NCBI GenBank assembly: GCA_964396595.1
Contig: CAYNFR010000010.1
Coordinates: forward strand, 23,754-87,753
Direction of reading: 5' to 3'
Source of the DNA: CAYNFR01 sp964396595
Lineage (GTDB): Bacteria; Bacteroidota; Bacteroidia; Chitinophagales; Saprospiraceae
Length of the DNA: 64,000 bases
Each line of letters starts with the position of its first letter. Within the stretch, counting starts at the first letter, position 1. The notes beneath the pieces are model-generated. The model searched no databases and was not told the DNA's origin. It saw only the letters and a program-made list of their open reading frames with translations. Below are positions 27,087-35,870 of this stretch, piece by piece. The position numbers and the translations under genes are program-made.

Positions 27087-29288
27087 ATGACAATAGATAG
27101 TAAAAGCCTACATGATGCACTAAACAAGTATTTTGGCTTCAATCAATTTAAAGACAGACAAGAAGAAATTATTCAGAGCATCCTCGATAACAAGGATACT
27201 GTAGTTATAATGCCCACAGGAGGTGGCAAATCTTTGTGCTACCAGCTACCGGCGATCCTTATGGATGGTACAGCTATCATCATATCTCCACTGATCGCTC
27301 TGATGAAAAACCAAGTTGACTCCATTCGTGGATACAGCCAGAAAGATATTATAGCCCACTTCTTGAACAGTTCTTTGACACGCACGCAGATAAAGAGCGT
27401 GAAAGAAGATATCCTATCAGGCAAGACTAAACTGCTATTTGTTGCTCCTGAGACCTTGACTAAAACAGAAAACATCGCGTTCTTCAGGTCTGTTCCTATA
27501 TCTTTTGTTGCAACAGATGAGGCTCATTGTATATCCGAATGGGGCCATGACTTCAGACCGGAGTATAGAAATATACGCACGATGATTCAGGGCATCGGAA
27601 AAGATATCCCATTAATGGCCCTTACCGCCACTGCTACACCAAAAGTTCAGTCCGACATTATCAAAAATCTAGACATGCAAGATCCCAATATCTTCATGTC
27701 TTCATTCAATCGTACTAATCTGTATTATGACATAAGAGCGAAGATCAATAAAGATCATACGATCAAGGAGATCGTACAGATTATAAAAAAACAAAATGGA
27801 CAGTCAGGAATCATTTATGTACAGGCCAGAAAAAGCACAGAAGAAATCGCAGAATTGCTTCAAGTCAATGGTATTAAAGCGGCACCTTATCACGCAGGAC
27901 TAGACGGCAAAGTACGCACGAAAGTGCAAGATGATTTCTTGATGGAACAGATCGATGTCATTGTGGCTACTATCGCATTTGGGATGGGTATAGATAAACC
28001 GGATGTGCGATTTGTCATACACTATAATATCCCGAAGAGTATAGAAAATTATTATCAAGAGACAGGACGAGCAGGGAGAGACGGCCTGCCAGCATCTTGT
28101 ATCGCCTTCTATGCCCATAAAGATATTTTAAGACTCGAGAAATTCTTGAAGGATAAACCGGTTGCTGAAAGAGAACTTTCTGCACAATTAATGGAAGAAG
28201 TAATCGCTTACAGTGAAACCAGTCAATGCAGACGGATATTCTTATTACACTATTTTGGTGAAAATACAACAGTAGATCCATGCAAAAAAATGTGTGACAA
28301 CTGCAATCACCCCAAGCAACAAATCGAGGTAGGTTCCGAACTTAAAAAAGTGATTAAAGTAATCGCTGAGCTCAACGAATCTTATGGCATCAAGTTTCTA
28401 GGTGAATATATCATCGGAAGAAAAACACAGGAAATGAAAAATTTCCGTTTTGACCAGAAAAAGAGTTTTGGATTTGGTACGGAAAAAGGAGAACTCTTCT
28501 GGCATAGCCTTATCCGTCAAGCCCTCCTTGCGAATTATCTCAAGAAGGATATCGAACAATATGGATTAATCAAAATAACGGAAGAGGGTAAGGACTTCCT
28601 TAAATCCGGCAAATCATTCAAAATAACACTCAACCACGATTATTCAACAGAAGGAGTCAAAGAAATAATACTTACAGAACCTAGTGCCGGAGCGCTCGAC
28701 GATACGCTGCTTAAAATACTAAAAGACATTCGTCTTACAGAAGCAAAAAGGCACAAACTTCAGCCTTGGGTCATACTCTCTGAGCCCTCTCTTCAGGATA
28801 TGGCCACATACTATCCTATCTCCATAGACGATATGCTTCAGATTAGTGGTGTAAGTAAAGGTAAGGCTGAGCGTTACGGCGCTCCGTTTATCGAAGCTAT
28901 AAAAGAGTATGTAGAGGAAAATGATATTGACAGACCTGCTGATTTTGTTATGAAGCAAGTGGCAGATAAGTCAAAGTCTAAAGTAGCCATTATACAAGGT
29001 ATTGATAAGAAATTGCCACTTGATGACATTGCTTCCGACAACAAAATGTCGATGGAAGACCTTCTAACAGAAATGAATCATATCGTCGAATCTGGAACAA
29101 AACTTAATATTAATTACTACCTTGAAGATAATCTCGATGAAGAGATCATCGAAGAGATAGAAGAATACTTCCAAAAGGCAGAATCAGGTTCTATAGACAT
29201 CGCCTACAGAAAGCTAAAAGACGAAGACATCAGCTTAGAGGAAATCCAAATGGTAAGAATAAAATTCTTATCTGACATGGCTAACTAA
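27087..29288 (+). CDS. recQ: ATP-dependent DNA helicase RecQ
   Basis: A 733-residue RecQ helicase: Walker A MPTGGGKSLCYQLPA (about 44-58), DEAH box TDEAHCISEWGHDFRPEY, helicase motifs IIYVQARKSTEE and ETGRAGRDG, a four-Cys zinc site (CRRIFLLHYFGE, then CKKMCDNC), a winged-helix RQC part and an HRDC domain (about 545-615). About 110 further residues form an acidic helical tail. RecQ unwinds recombination and replication-fork intermediates. ATG at 27087 follows a short leader; aroQ follows 12 bases downstream on the same strand. Confidence 0.95.
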   Translation: MTIDSKSLHDALNKYFGFNQFKDRQEEIIQSILDNKDTVVIMPTGGGKSLCYQLPAILMDGTAIIISPLIALMKNQVDSIRGYSQKDIIAHFLNSSLTRTQIKSVKEDILSGKTKLLFVAPETLTKTENIAFFRSVPISFVATDEAHCISEWGHDFRPEYRNIRTMIQGIGKDIPLMALTATATPKVQSDIIKNLDMQDPNIFMSSFNRTNLYYDIRAKINKDHTIKEIVQIIKKQNGQSGIIYVQARKSTEEIAELLQVNGIKAAPYHAGLDGKVRTKVQDDFLMEQIDVIVATIAFGMGIDKPDVRFVIHYNIPKSIENYYQETGRAGRDGLPASCIAFYAHKDILRLEKFLKDKPVAERELSAQLMEEVIAYSETSQCRRIFLLHYFGENTTVDPCKKMCDNCNHPKQQIEVGSELKKVIKVIAELNESYGIKFLGEYIIGRKTQEMKNFRFDQKKSFGFGTEKGELFWHSLIRQALLANYLKKDIEQYGLIKITEEGKDFLKSGKSFKITLNHDYSTEGVKEIILTEPSAGALDDTLLKILKDIRLTEAKRHKLQPWVILSEPSLQDMATYYPISIDDMLQISGVSKGKAERYGAPFIEAIKEYVEENDIDRPADFVMKQVADKSKSKVAIIQGIDKKLPLDDIASDNKMSMEDLLTEMNHIVESGTKLNINYYLEDNLDEEIIEEIEEYFQKAESGSIDIAYRKLKDEDISLEEIQMVRIKFLSDMAN

Positions 29289-29300
29289 TTTGTCCTCTAC

Positions 29301-29732
29301 ATGAAGAAAAATATTCTCATCCTCAATGGTCCGAATCTCAATCTCCTCGGAAAAAGGGAGACGCATATCTATGGGTCACAAAGTTTTGAAGAATATGTGG
29401 AGGAATTAAGATCTAGTTGGCCTGATGTCGAGATCACATACTTCCAATCGAATCATGAAGGAGCATTAATCGATAAATTGCACGAAGTGGGTTTTCACTT
29501 TGATGGAATTGTGATAAATCCGGGTGCTTATACACATACCTCTATCGCCATCAGAGATGCCATCTCGGGAATCAAATCACCGGTGGTAGAAGTGCATATC
29601 TCTAATATTTATGAACGAGAAGCTTTTAGACACCACTCTTTTATTTCAGAGGTATGTGTCTCAAGTATTGTCGGAAAAGGTTTAGTAGGTTATCAAGAAG
29701 CAATTGACAAACTTATCAAGCCTCTTGGATAG
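29301..29732 (+). CDS. aroQ: Type II 3-dehydroquinate dehydratase AroQ
   Basis: A 143-residue enzyme of the shikimate pathway (3-dehydroquinate to 3-dehydroshikimate). It shows the type II signature ILNGPNLNLLGKRE at the N-terminus with the catalytic Tyr in THIYGS, the QSNHEGALIDK segment, NPGAYTHTSIAIRDA and VEVHISNIYERE with the catalytic His. Length is normal for the family. The gene lies 12 bases after recQ and converges with the response-regulator gene. Confidence 0.95.
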   Translation: MKKNILILNGPNLNLLGKRETHIYGSQSFEEYVEELRSSWPDVEITYFQSNHEGALIDKLHEVGFHFDGIVINPGAYTHTSIAIRDAISGIKSPVVEVHISNIYEREAFRHHSFISEVCVSSIVGKGLVGYQEAIDKLIKPLG

Positions 29733-29746
29733 TAGTAAACGTAGCC

Positions 29747-30466
29747 TTAATCTTCTACTTCTGTTTTATTGATAAGTCTGAATCCATGGCCATGGATGTT
29801 TACAATTTCTAGATTCTTGTCTAGTTGTAAATATTTACGAAGCTTGGTCACGAACACATCCATACTTCTTGCCGTAAAATAATTATCTTCTTCCCATATC
29901 TCTTTCAGTGCCTTAGATCTAGGGACTACATCATTCTTATTTACACAAAACATCCTCAGTAGCGCTGCCTCCTTCGGCGAAAGTTTTTCCTTTATTCGCT
30001 TTCCTGACGCATCTTCTATGGATAGGATTCTTAAGGGATAATTAAAATTATATTGACCTATCTGAAATTCTTTGATGTCCTCTCTTGGATTTTTCGGCCC
30101 TTTTGCTCTGTTTAAAACGGCCTTCACCCGGTAAAGTAATTCTTCAGAGTTGAATGGCTTAGTGATATAATCATCAGCACCTATTTTAAATCCATCAATA
30201 ATATCTTCCTTGAGCGCCTTTGCTGTTAAGAAAATAATAGGTGTGTCCGAATCTATTTCTCTAATCTCCCGAGCAAGGGTAAACCCGTCCTTCTTGGGCA
30301 TCATAACATCAAGTATGCACAAATTATACTGCCCTTTCTTGTATGCAGTAAGTCCCTCCTCTCCATCAACCGCAAGACAAACATCGTAGTCATGCATCTC
30401 AAGGTAAGACCTTAATACATCTCCAAAGTTTCTGTCGTCTTCCACTAAAAGTATTTTACTCGGCAT
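29747..30466 (-). CDS. rprY: OmpR-family response regulator, RprY-like
   Basis: From ATG 30466 the product is 239 residues. The receiver domain has the acidic pair VEDD, phospho-Asp in CILDVMMPKKDGFTLA and the Lys in DDYITKPF; the C-terminal part is a winged helix (EKLSPKEAALLRMFC, FTARSMDVFVTKLRKYL). It closely resembles RprY of Bacteroides in pattern. A longer frame to 30508 lacks the normal receiver start, so ATG 30466 is chosen. It lies 59 bases downstream of its kinase gene. Confidence 0.88.
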   Translation of the reverse strand: MPSKILLVEDDRNFGDVLRSYLEMHDYDVCLAVDGEEGLTAYKKGQYNLCILDVMMPKKDGFTLAREIREIDSDTPIIFLTAKALKEDIIDGFKIGADDYITKPFNSEELLYRVKAVLNRAKGPKNPREDIKEFQIGQYNFNYPLRILSIEDASGKRIKEKLSPKEAALLRMFCVNKNDVVPRSKALKEIWEEDNYFTARSMDVFVTKLRKYLQLDKNLEIVNIHGHGFRLINKTEVED

Positions 30467-30525
30467 GTTACTTTTGTTGTTTAGATGCAGAAACTCATGA
30501 AAAGTCACGCAATATTATCAATTTA

Positions 30526-31965
30526 TTACGAATAAACAAATTTATCACCTCCTCTAAATAGGGGTATAAAAACCCTAAATATACTACCTTTCCCCTCTTC
30601 GCTCTCAACAGTGATTTTCCCCCTATGCGCATCCACCATAGCCTTTACATAACTCAATCCGAGTCCGAACCCCTTCACATCATGCACATTTCCGGTACTT
30701 ACCCGATAGAATTTTTCAAATATTTTTCGCAATTCATCCTTGTGCATTCCAATACCTTGATCCGTTACGGAAATCTCAATCCCGTTTTTAACATCGCGGG
30801 TTGATATATGTATCGTTGGGTTTTCAAGAGAGTACTTTTCTGCATTGTCTAGCAAGTTGTGCATGATATTACTCAAGTGCCCTTCATCACCTTGAACAAT
30901 TGTCTGGGTCGCCACCAAATCAAGAGTGACGGATCCATTCCTTGACTTGGCTTTAAATTCGGCCATTTCAGCCGCAGTCGTTATTATTTCATGAATGTCT
31001 ACATCGCTAATACTTAGTTCAATTTCTTTCTTATCGACCTTGGCTATCTGAAGTACTTTTTCGACCTGTGTCAACATTCGTTCGTTTTCTTCTTTAATTA
31101 TTTTGGCATAACGAGAAATGAGCTCAGGCTTGTTCTTCACAAGAGGATTCTCTATAGAATCAGCAGCCAGAGAGATGGTCGCAATTGGTGTCTTAAACTC
31201 ATGCGTCATATTATTAATGAAATCAGTTTTCATGATAGATATCTTCTTCTGGGTCAAAATGATATTTATCGTGTAAACGAAACAGAATAAAATCAAGCCT
31301 GTAAATATGATCGAACTCAGTAGTGCCGGCAAGATACTAGTCAACAAATAACTTCCCCTCTTAGGAAAAAAAAGTCGAAGAAAAGCCACAGGCGCAATAC
31401 CTTGCTCACTGTACAGACTCTGTTCGTACATGGTCTTATCAAGATTACGCTTTATGCCACTTTCGCTCGCCTCGTCTTGATTTTTGACCATCACATTAAA
31501 CTTGCCATTTGTGATGATATAGTCCTCTTCTTCTTGAGAGTAAATACCGTATTCGTATTTGAGACTTATCTGCCGCGCTGCGAGCTCTGCCTTGATATGA
31601 TTATCAAGACTATTAAGATCAATATTGTTAAGGGCCTCTTGAGGTCGAAGTAAAAGAATATTACGCATGATCATCTGCTGATCTCCTTGCCTATCAAGTC
31701 TGTATGACTCAATGCCTATTCTAGACGAAGCGGCAGGATCTTTCCTCCTTAAGATCGCCTGAACCTCAGAGCTGTACTTTCCAAGATCCTTGGCATCTTG
31801 CTCAAGTTTTACCTTGACACGATCCAGTGTCATGGTAATCTTATCGTCAAAGTTTTTAGCATTGAGATCAATAGAGCGTTTTAACCAAGTGTACTGTATG
31901 CCTACAATACCCATCAAGGCAATACTCATCAAGATAATGATAATCTGTATCGTCTTCTTACTCAT
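30526..31965 (-). CDS. rprX: Sensor histidine kinase, RprX-like
   Basis: A 479-residue kinase: N-terminal transmembrane helix (about 7-25), a periplasmic domain of ~190 residues, a second helix (about 212-235), HisKA with the phospho-accepting His in NMTHEFKTPIATI, an N-box (MHNLLDNAEKYS), G1 DQGIGMH and G2 GFGLGLSYVKAMV. Together with the downstream RprY-like regulator it forms an orthodox two-component system. The signal is unknown. In plus orientation, about 140 bases away, lies a two-PDZ lipoprotein gene that might share control. Confidence 0.9.
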   Translation of the reverse strand: MSKKTIQIIIILMSIALMGIVGIQYTWLKRSIDLNAKNFDDKITMTLDRVKVKLEQDAKDLGKYSSEVQAILRRKDPAASSRIGIESYRLDRQGDQQMIMRNILLLRPQEALNNIDLNSLDNHIKAELAARQISLKYEYGIYSQEEEDYIITNGKFNVMVKNQDEASESGIKRNLDKTMYEQSLYSEQGIAPVAFLRLFFPKRGSYLLTSILPALLSSIIFTGLILFCFVYTINIILTQKKISIMKTDFINNMTHEFKTPIATISLAADSIENPLVKNKPELISRYAKIIKEENERMLTQVEKVLQIAKVDKKEIELSISDVDIHEIITTAAEMAEFKAKSRNGSVTLDLVATQTIVQGDEGHLSNIMHNLLDNAEKYSLENPTIHISTRDVKNGIEISVTDQGIGMHKDELRKIFEKFYRVSTGNVHDVKGFGLGLSYVKAMVDAHRGKITVESEEGKGSIFRVFIPLFRGGDKFVYS

Positions 31966-32063
31966 AGTCCGATTAACTCAATAGACTGTCCAAATATGCA
32001 ACATTCCTGTGCTTTAACAGCAATTTAACCCATGTACACTTTATTATAAACAGATTACGAAAG

Positions 32064-32071
32064 TAATTTTG
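32064..32071 (+). promoter_or_regulatory. Candidate Bacteroidota -7 promoter element (TAATTTTG)
   Basis: TAATTTTG matches the TAnnTTTG -7 consensus of Bacteroidota sigma-ABfr and lies 31 bases before the ATG of the PDZ lipoprotein gene. No clear TTTG -33 element is visible upstream, so this is only a candidate. Confidence 0.35.
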
Positions 32072-32102
32072 TCAGTGATAATTACAAGTTAAATTTATCG
32101 AC

Positions 32103-33119
32103 ATGAAAAAAAGCTTATACATACTCCTATCTGTGGTCAGCGTGACCTTATTATATAGCTGCAATCTCAATGGGCAACAGCTCAGAGAAATTATCATCAT
32201 TGAAAAAACAGTGGATAAGGACGGTAATGAAATAAGTCGCAAGACCATCAAGAAGTCCGGGGATATCTCTGACGACGAAATCCAAGAGTTAACCGAAGAT
32301 GATGGCCGCGGCATAAATTCCGGTAAAAGGTCTCAGGATTTATTTAGAAAGGAAGGTGAGCTATTGCCCTTCGGGCAATATTTTGGAAAGGATAGCAATA
32401 AACCTCGATTGGGAATCACCACAACTACGCAGAATAATACAGTAGAAGTGGTATCTGTAGCGCGAAATTCCGCAGCAGAAGAAGCGGAAATTCAAGTAGG
32501 AGATAAAATCATCGCTATAGATGACATCATCATCGGCAATAACCAAGACATCATTGACATAATCGAGCGCAAAAGAGTCGGTGAAAAAGTTACCATACTC
32601 TTACTTCGAGATGGTATTGAGCTAACCAAAGAGGCTTCTCTTAAAACTAACCGAGCCACAAACCTATTTTTTGACAATCTGCCCGAGTTAGGTATCGACG
32701 AGCACTTTGGACAGATGGATCTTGAGGAGATTTTTGGATCTTTCAAGAACTTGTTCGGTGATACGTTTAAGGAATTTGGTGATTACGATTTCTCTGAAGA
32801 TTTTCCTCTTAACAAAAACGACAGAGATTCTTCTCCCGGCACCGCGAGATCACCAAATCAACGACCTAGTCTTGGAGCTTATGTAGAGATGACAGCTGAT
32901 GGTCTCGAAATCGTCGAAATAATGTCAAACAGTTCCGCGCAATACGGTGGGTTAATTCCCGGAGACATCATCCTAGAAGCAGAAGGTGTGGAAATAAAAT
33001 CCGTTGACACAATCACTGACATCATTCAAGCAAAGAAAGTGGGAGAAACCTTAACCCTTAAAATCAAACAAAAGGACAAAATCAAAGATGTGAGCATCAC
33101 ATTAAGAGCCAGCATCTAG
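32103..33119 (+). CDS. Lipoprotein with two PDZ domains and no protease domain
   Basis: A 338-residue protein with a lipobox (LLYSC, about 16-20). A charged N-terminal segment precedes PDZ-1 (about 98-185: RLGITTTTQNNTVEVVSV, VGDKIIAIDDIIIGNNQDI) and PDZ-2 (about 255-335: SLGAYVEMTADGLEIVEIM, PGDIILEAEGVEIKSVDTI). PDZ-1 resembles the C-terminal PDZ of DegP/HtrA proteins, but no trypsin-like catalytic domain is present. It may act as a peptide-binding adaptor or sensor in the envelope. Its last 18 bases overlap the convergent Arc-like gene. Confidence 0.78.
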   Translation: MKKSLYILLSVVSVTLLYSCNLNGQQLREIIIIEKTVDKDGNEISRKTIKKSGDISDDEIQELTEDDGRGINSGKRSQDLFRKEGELLPFGQYFGKDSNKPRLGITTTTQNNTVEVVSVARNSAAEEAEIQVGDKIIAIDDIIIGNNQDIIDIIERKRVGEKVTILLLRDGIELTKEASLKTNRATNLFFDNLPELGIDEHFGQMDLEEIFGSFKNLFGDTFKEFGDYDFSEDFPLNKNDRDSSPGTARSPNQRPSLGAYVEMTADGLEIVEIMSNSSAQYGGLIPGDIILEAEGVEIKSVDTITDIIQAKKVGETLTLKIKQKDKIKDVSITLRASI

Positions 33120-33287
33120 AGGTTTATCATCATGGCTAGATTTCTTATACCTCTTGGCTGATTTTAATGCATTGAGCACTATCCATTCAAGCTGGCCATT
33201 GACGCTCCGGAATTCGTCATTGGCCCACCGCTCGACGGATTTCATTACATCTTCATCTATTCGCAATACAAATTTTTTTTTGGCCAT
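33102..33287 (-). CDS. Arc-like ribbon-helix-helix protein paired with SPFH protein
   Basis: The 61-residue protein begins KKKFVLRIDEDVMKSVERWA and continues DEFRSVNGQLEWIV, the pattern of small Arc/MetJ-type ribbon-helix-helix DNA-binding proteins. The gene starts eight bases after the SPFH gene, a pairing I know from many Bacteroidota and Firmicutes genomes. It may autoregulate the pair or tie SPFH assemblies to DNA; that is inference. Nine consecutive A occur in codons 3-5. Confidence 0.75.
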   Translation of the reverse strand: MAKKKFVLRIDEDVMKSVERWANDEFRSVNGQLEWIVLNALKSAKRYKKSSHDDKPLDAGS

Positions 33288-33295
33288 CGGCTAGA

Positions 33296-34162
33296 CTAAT
33301 TATGTAATGTGCCTGTGTTAATGACCGGAGAGACCTCTTTGTCAGCACAGAGAACAATCATAAGGTTGCATACCATAGCCGCCTTCCTTTCCTCGTCTAA
33401 TTCAATACCCCCGTGTTCCGATAGTTTCTTGAGTGCAAGCTCAACCATGCCAACAGCCCCTTCTACAATCTTAAATCGAGCAGCAACAATGGCTTCGGCT
33501 TGCTGGCGCTTTAACATCGCTCCAGCTATCTCAGGTGCGTATGCCAGGTAGCCTATTCTGGCTTCGATTACCTCTATACCCGCAATGCTTAATCGATTAG
33601 ACAGCTCCTTCTCTAACGCATCGCTCACTTCGCCCGTGTCAGAGCGCAGTGTGATCTCGTCATCGCTCTCTCCAAGATTATCATAACTATACGAACCGGC
33701 TAGCTGTCGCACAGCAGCATCGGATTGCACCTTGACAAAAGAATGATACTCACTCACATCAAATGCCGCTTTGTAAGTATCCTTCACTCTCCATACGGCT
33801 ATCACACTTATCAATATAGGATTTCCTCGTTTATCATTCACTACGATCCGTTCACTATCAAAGTTTTCAGCTCTTAATGATATCTTCTTAGAGCGATACA
33901 AGGGTATCAACCACTTGAATCCATTCTGCTTGATCGTGCCGGAATATTTTCCAAAAAAAGTAATTACCGCAGCATTATTAGGATAAATCAACAAAAATCC
34001 AGGAACCAAGATCATAATCAATATGGATTGAATAGTCAACAAGACGCCCGGATAACCTGCGGATAAATTCAGAAATCCATAGATGCTTATACCGATTAAT
34101 GCCAATAGTAGCAGCAACATCGGAAAACCATTAATCGCTTTAAAGTCCCTTTCGTTTTTCAT
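33296..34162 (-). CDS. SPFH/Band-7 domain protein (stomatin/slipin-like)
   Basis: A 288-residue membrane protein with two N-terminal hydrophobic segments (about 12-30 and 36-58) and a Band-7 domain (NAAVITFFGKYSGTIKQNGF, NDKRGNPILISVIAVWRV), followed by a helical region (AEAIVAARFKIVEGAVGMVE) and an acidic C-terminus. SPFH proteins form large ring or cage oligomers in membranes. It is followed directly by the Arc-like gene and is divergent from a lipoprotein gene. Confidence 0.88.
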   Translation of the reverse strand: MKNERDFKAINGFPMLLLLLALIGISIYGFLNLSAGYPGVLLTIQSILIMILVPGFLLIYPNNAAVITFFGKYSGTIKQNGFKWLIPLYRSKKISLRAENFDSERIVVNDKRGNPILISVIAVWRVKDTYKAAFDVSEYHSFVKVQSDAAVRQLAGSYSYDNLGESDDEITLRSDTGEVSDALEKELSNRLSIAGIEVIEARIGYLAYAPEIAGAMLKRQQAEAIVAARFKIVEGAVGMVELALKKLSEHGGIELDEERKAAMVCNLMIVLCADKEVSPVINTGTLHN

Positions 34163-34295
34163 TTTAGTTAGATTTATATTGATATCAAATAAATATCATA
34201 TTGATAACATATTCAAGAATATTTCGATAAACATTCTCTTTTCATCGACTAGAAGAGAGATAATCATTTATTATTGTCAGTTTATCTTAGCATTA

Positions 34296-35066
34296 ATGCG
34301 ACATACACTAATCATACTCTCACTCGCATTGGCAATATCTTGCCAATACACTGGTGCTTCAACAGACCCTTATGCACCTATCAAAGACGCAGTCACCCGG
34401 GTGATCATCACTGATATCATCGAGGCGGCAGGAGGATGGGAAAAATACAAAGCCATTAAATCAGTCGATTACACTAAAAGATCAGTACTTTATCACAGTG
34501 ATGGATCTCTCGAAAGCGATCACATAGAGAATCATCTTTTTGACTTCCTCCCGACTATAAGCGGCCGGATCAAATATGCTGATGATCAAGAAAATGAGAT
34601 TCTACTAGAATATTCTGATAATAAGGTAAGGCGATTTCAGAATCAGATTATTGTCAAAAATGAATCCGGTGATAATCCCGAAAAATTTAATGGCGCACTT
34701 TATACCTTATTGATGCCTTTCAAACTGTTAGATCCAGGCTCTACTATAGAATACTTGGGTCAAGTAAACATTGGAGAGAGAACTGTTCATGATGTCATAG
34801 CAAAATACGATACGAATGAAAACCCTAATCAAGCTTCCAACGATGAATGGCATTATTATTTTGACATAGCGGACTTCAGCTATGTAGCCGCTCTAGTTAA
34901 ACATGGCAGTACCTATGCATTAATAGAAAATGCGAATCGTCATATGATCGATGGTATGTATTGGAATCAATATCGCCGCAGCTGGCGCGTAGACAGCTTA
35001 ATGAAGAAACAGTTTCTCAGAGCCGAATATTGGTACGATGAAATCACCCTGACAATGAGAGAGTGA
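34296..35066 (+). CDS. Lipoprotein, possibly DUF6503 family
   Basis: ATG 34296 gives a 256-residue lipoprotein (signal with lipobox LAISC, about 12-16). The segment IEAAGGWEKYKAIKSVDY resembles the start of DUF6503-type Bacteroidota proteins, which have a LolA/LolB-like beta half-barrel fold. The rest is beta-rich with many aromatic residues. Function unknown; a hydrophobic-ligand-binding role is inferred from the fold only. An open frame extends upstream to 34083 but is AT-rich, non-signal-like and overlaps the divergent SPFH gene. Confidence 0.7.
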   Translation: MRHTLIILSLALAISCQYTGASTDPYAPIKDAVTRVIITDIIEAAGGWEKYKAIKSVDYTKRSVLYHSDGSLESDHIENHLFDFLPTISGRIKYADDQENEILLEYSDNKVRRFQNQIIVKNESGDNPEKFNGALYTLLMPFKLLDPGSTIEYLGQVNIGERTVHDVIAKYDTNENPNQASNDEWHYYFDIADFSYVAALVKHGSTYALIENANRHMIDGMYWNQYRRSWRVDSLMKKQFLRAEYWYDEITLTMRE

Positions 35067-35081
35067 AGTATCAAGATCATA

Positions 35082-35825
35082 TCACCTAGAGAGATCTACG
35101 TTTTTTGTCAGTGCCACTTGAAGGGTGTGGTTGTTTTCTTGTCGAGTTCTGTCAAGCTTGAGAATGCGTTGATTAAGATAACCAAGTTGTAGATTCGTCA
35201 TCGCATTAAATCGATATCCGAGTCCAAGATACATGCGGTTTTGATCAAAAAAATTCTGTATAACGCCATCACCAAGCCCAATAAATATCTCATCCGACCA
35301 TACAACGAACAAAGAATTGCTCATTGATTCTCTCTGGGTTAAAGGCATAGTTATCATCATGCGATAACGCGCTCTGTGTCGTAATAGATACCCGTCATAT
35401 TCATACGCGCCATTACTAAGTAATTTCACGGATTCCAGATATCTTTGTTCAAGTCGATAACGATGATGAAAAGCCAGCTTGCCCGTCTTCTGCTGTAAAG
35501 CAAATTGTTGCCATATACGATGCTCATTAAAAGGAGTTAATACTGGTTGTTCACCATAAGGATCAGTTAAGATCCATGCATATCCCATCGTCATTGATGC
35601 TTGTTAAGACAAAAAGTAATTCAACCCGGCTCGAGCCATGGCTTGCTGACTATCCTTGATAAAATCATGTCTTCTGAGCTGAAACTCCGTATATAGTCCT
35701 ATTTTATTGCTCAGCTTGTGATCTCCAAAATAAGCCCACCAAGAATTAAATTGATTCACTGTCTGCCCTTCAACAGTGAAATATGTGCTCACAAACACAG
35801 TAATGATCAATAACAGTAGCCTCAC
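35082..35825 (-). pseudogene. DUF2490 outer-membrane protein gene interrupted by one in-frame TAA
   Basis: Residues 1-73 (start GTG 35825) give a signal peptide and the family opening NSWWAYFGDHKLSNKIGLYTE-like strand, ending AGLNYFLS at TAA 35604-35606. The same frame continues directly: QASMTMGYAWI, then DPYGEQP and EHRIWQQF, all conserved DUF2490 segments, to 35082. Without the stop it would be a complete ~247-residue beta-barrel. One point mutation explains it. Either the gene is dead, or the stop is read through, or the base is a sequencing error. Confidence 0.8.
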
Positions 35826-35870
35826 GATATTCTAAATTTAAAATGACAAAAAATTCAACGCTCGATGATT

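Noticed and set aside
34083..34295. Upstream extension of the DUF6503-like lipoprotein
   Set aside because: The added 71 residues overlap the divergent SPFH gene and would bury the lipoprotein signal in the interior.
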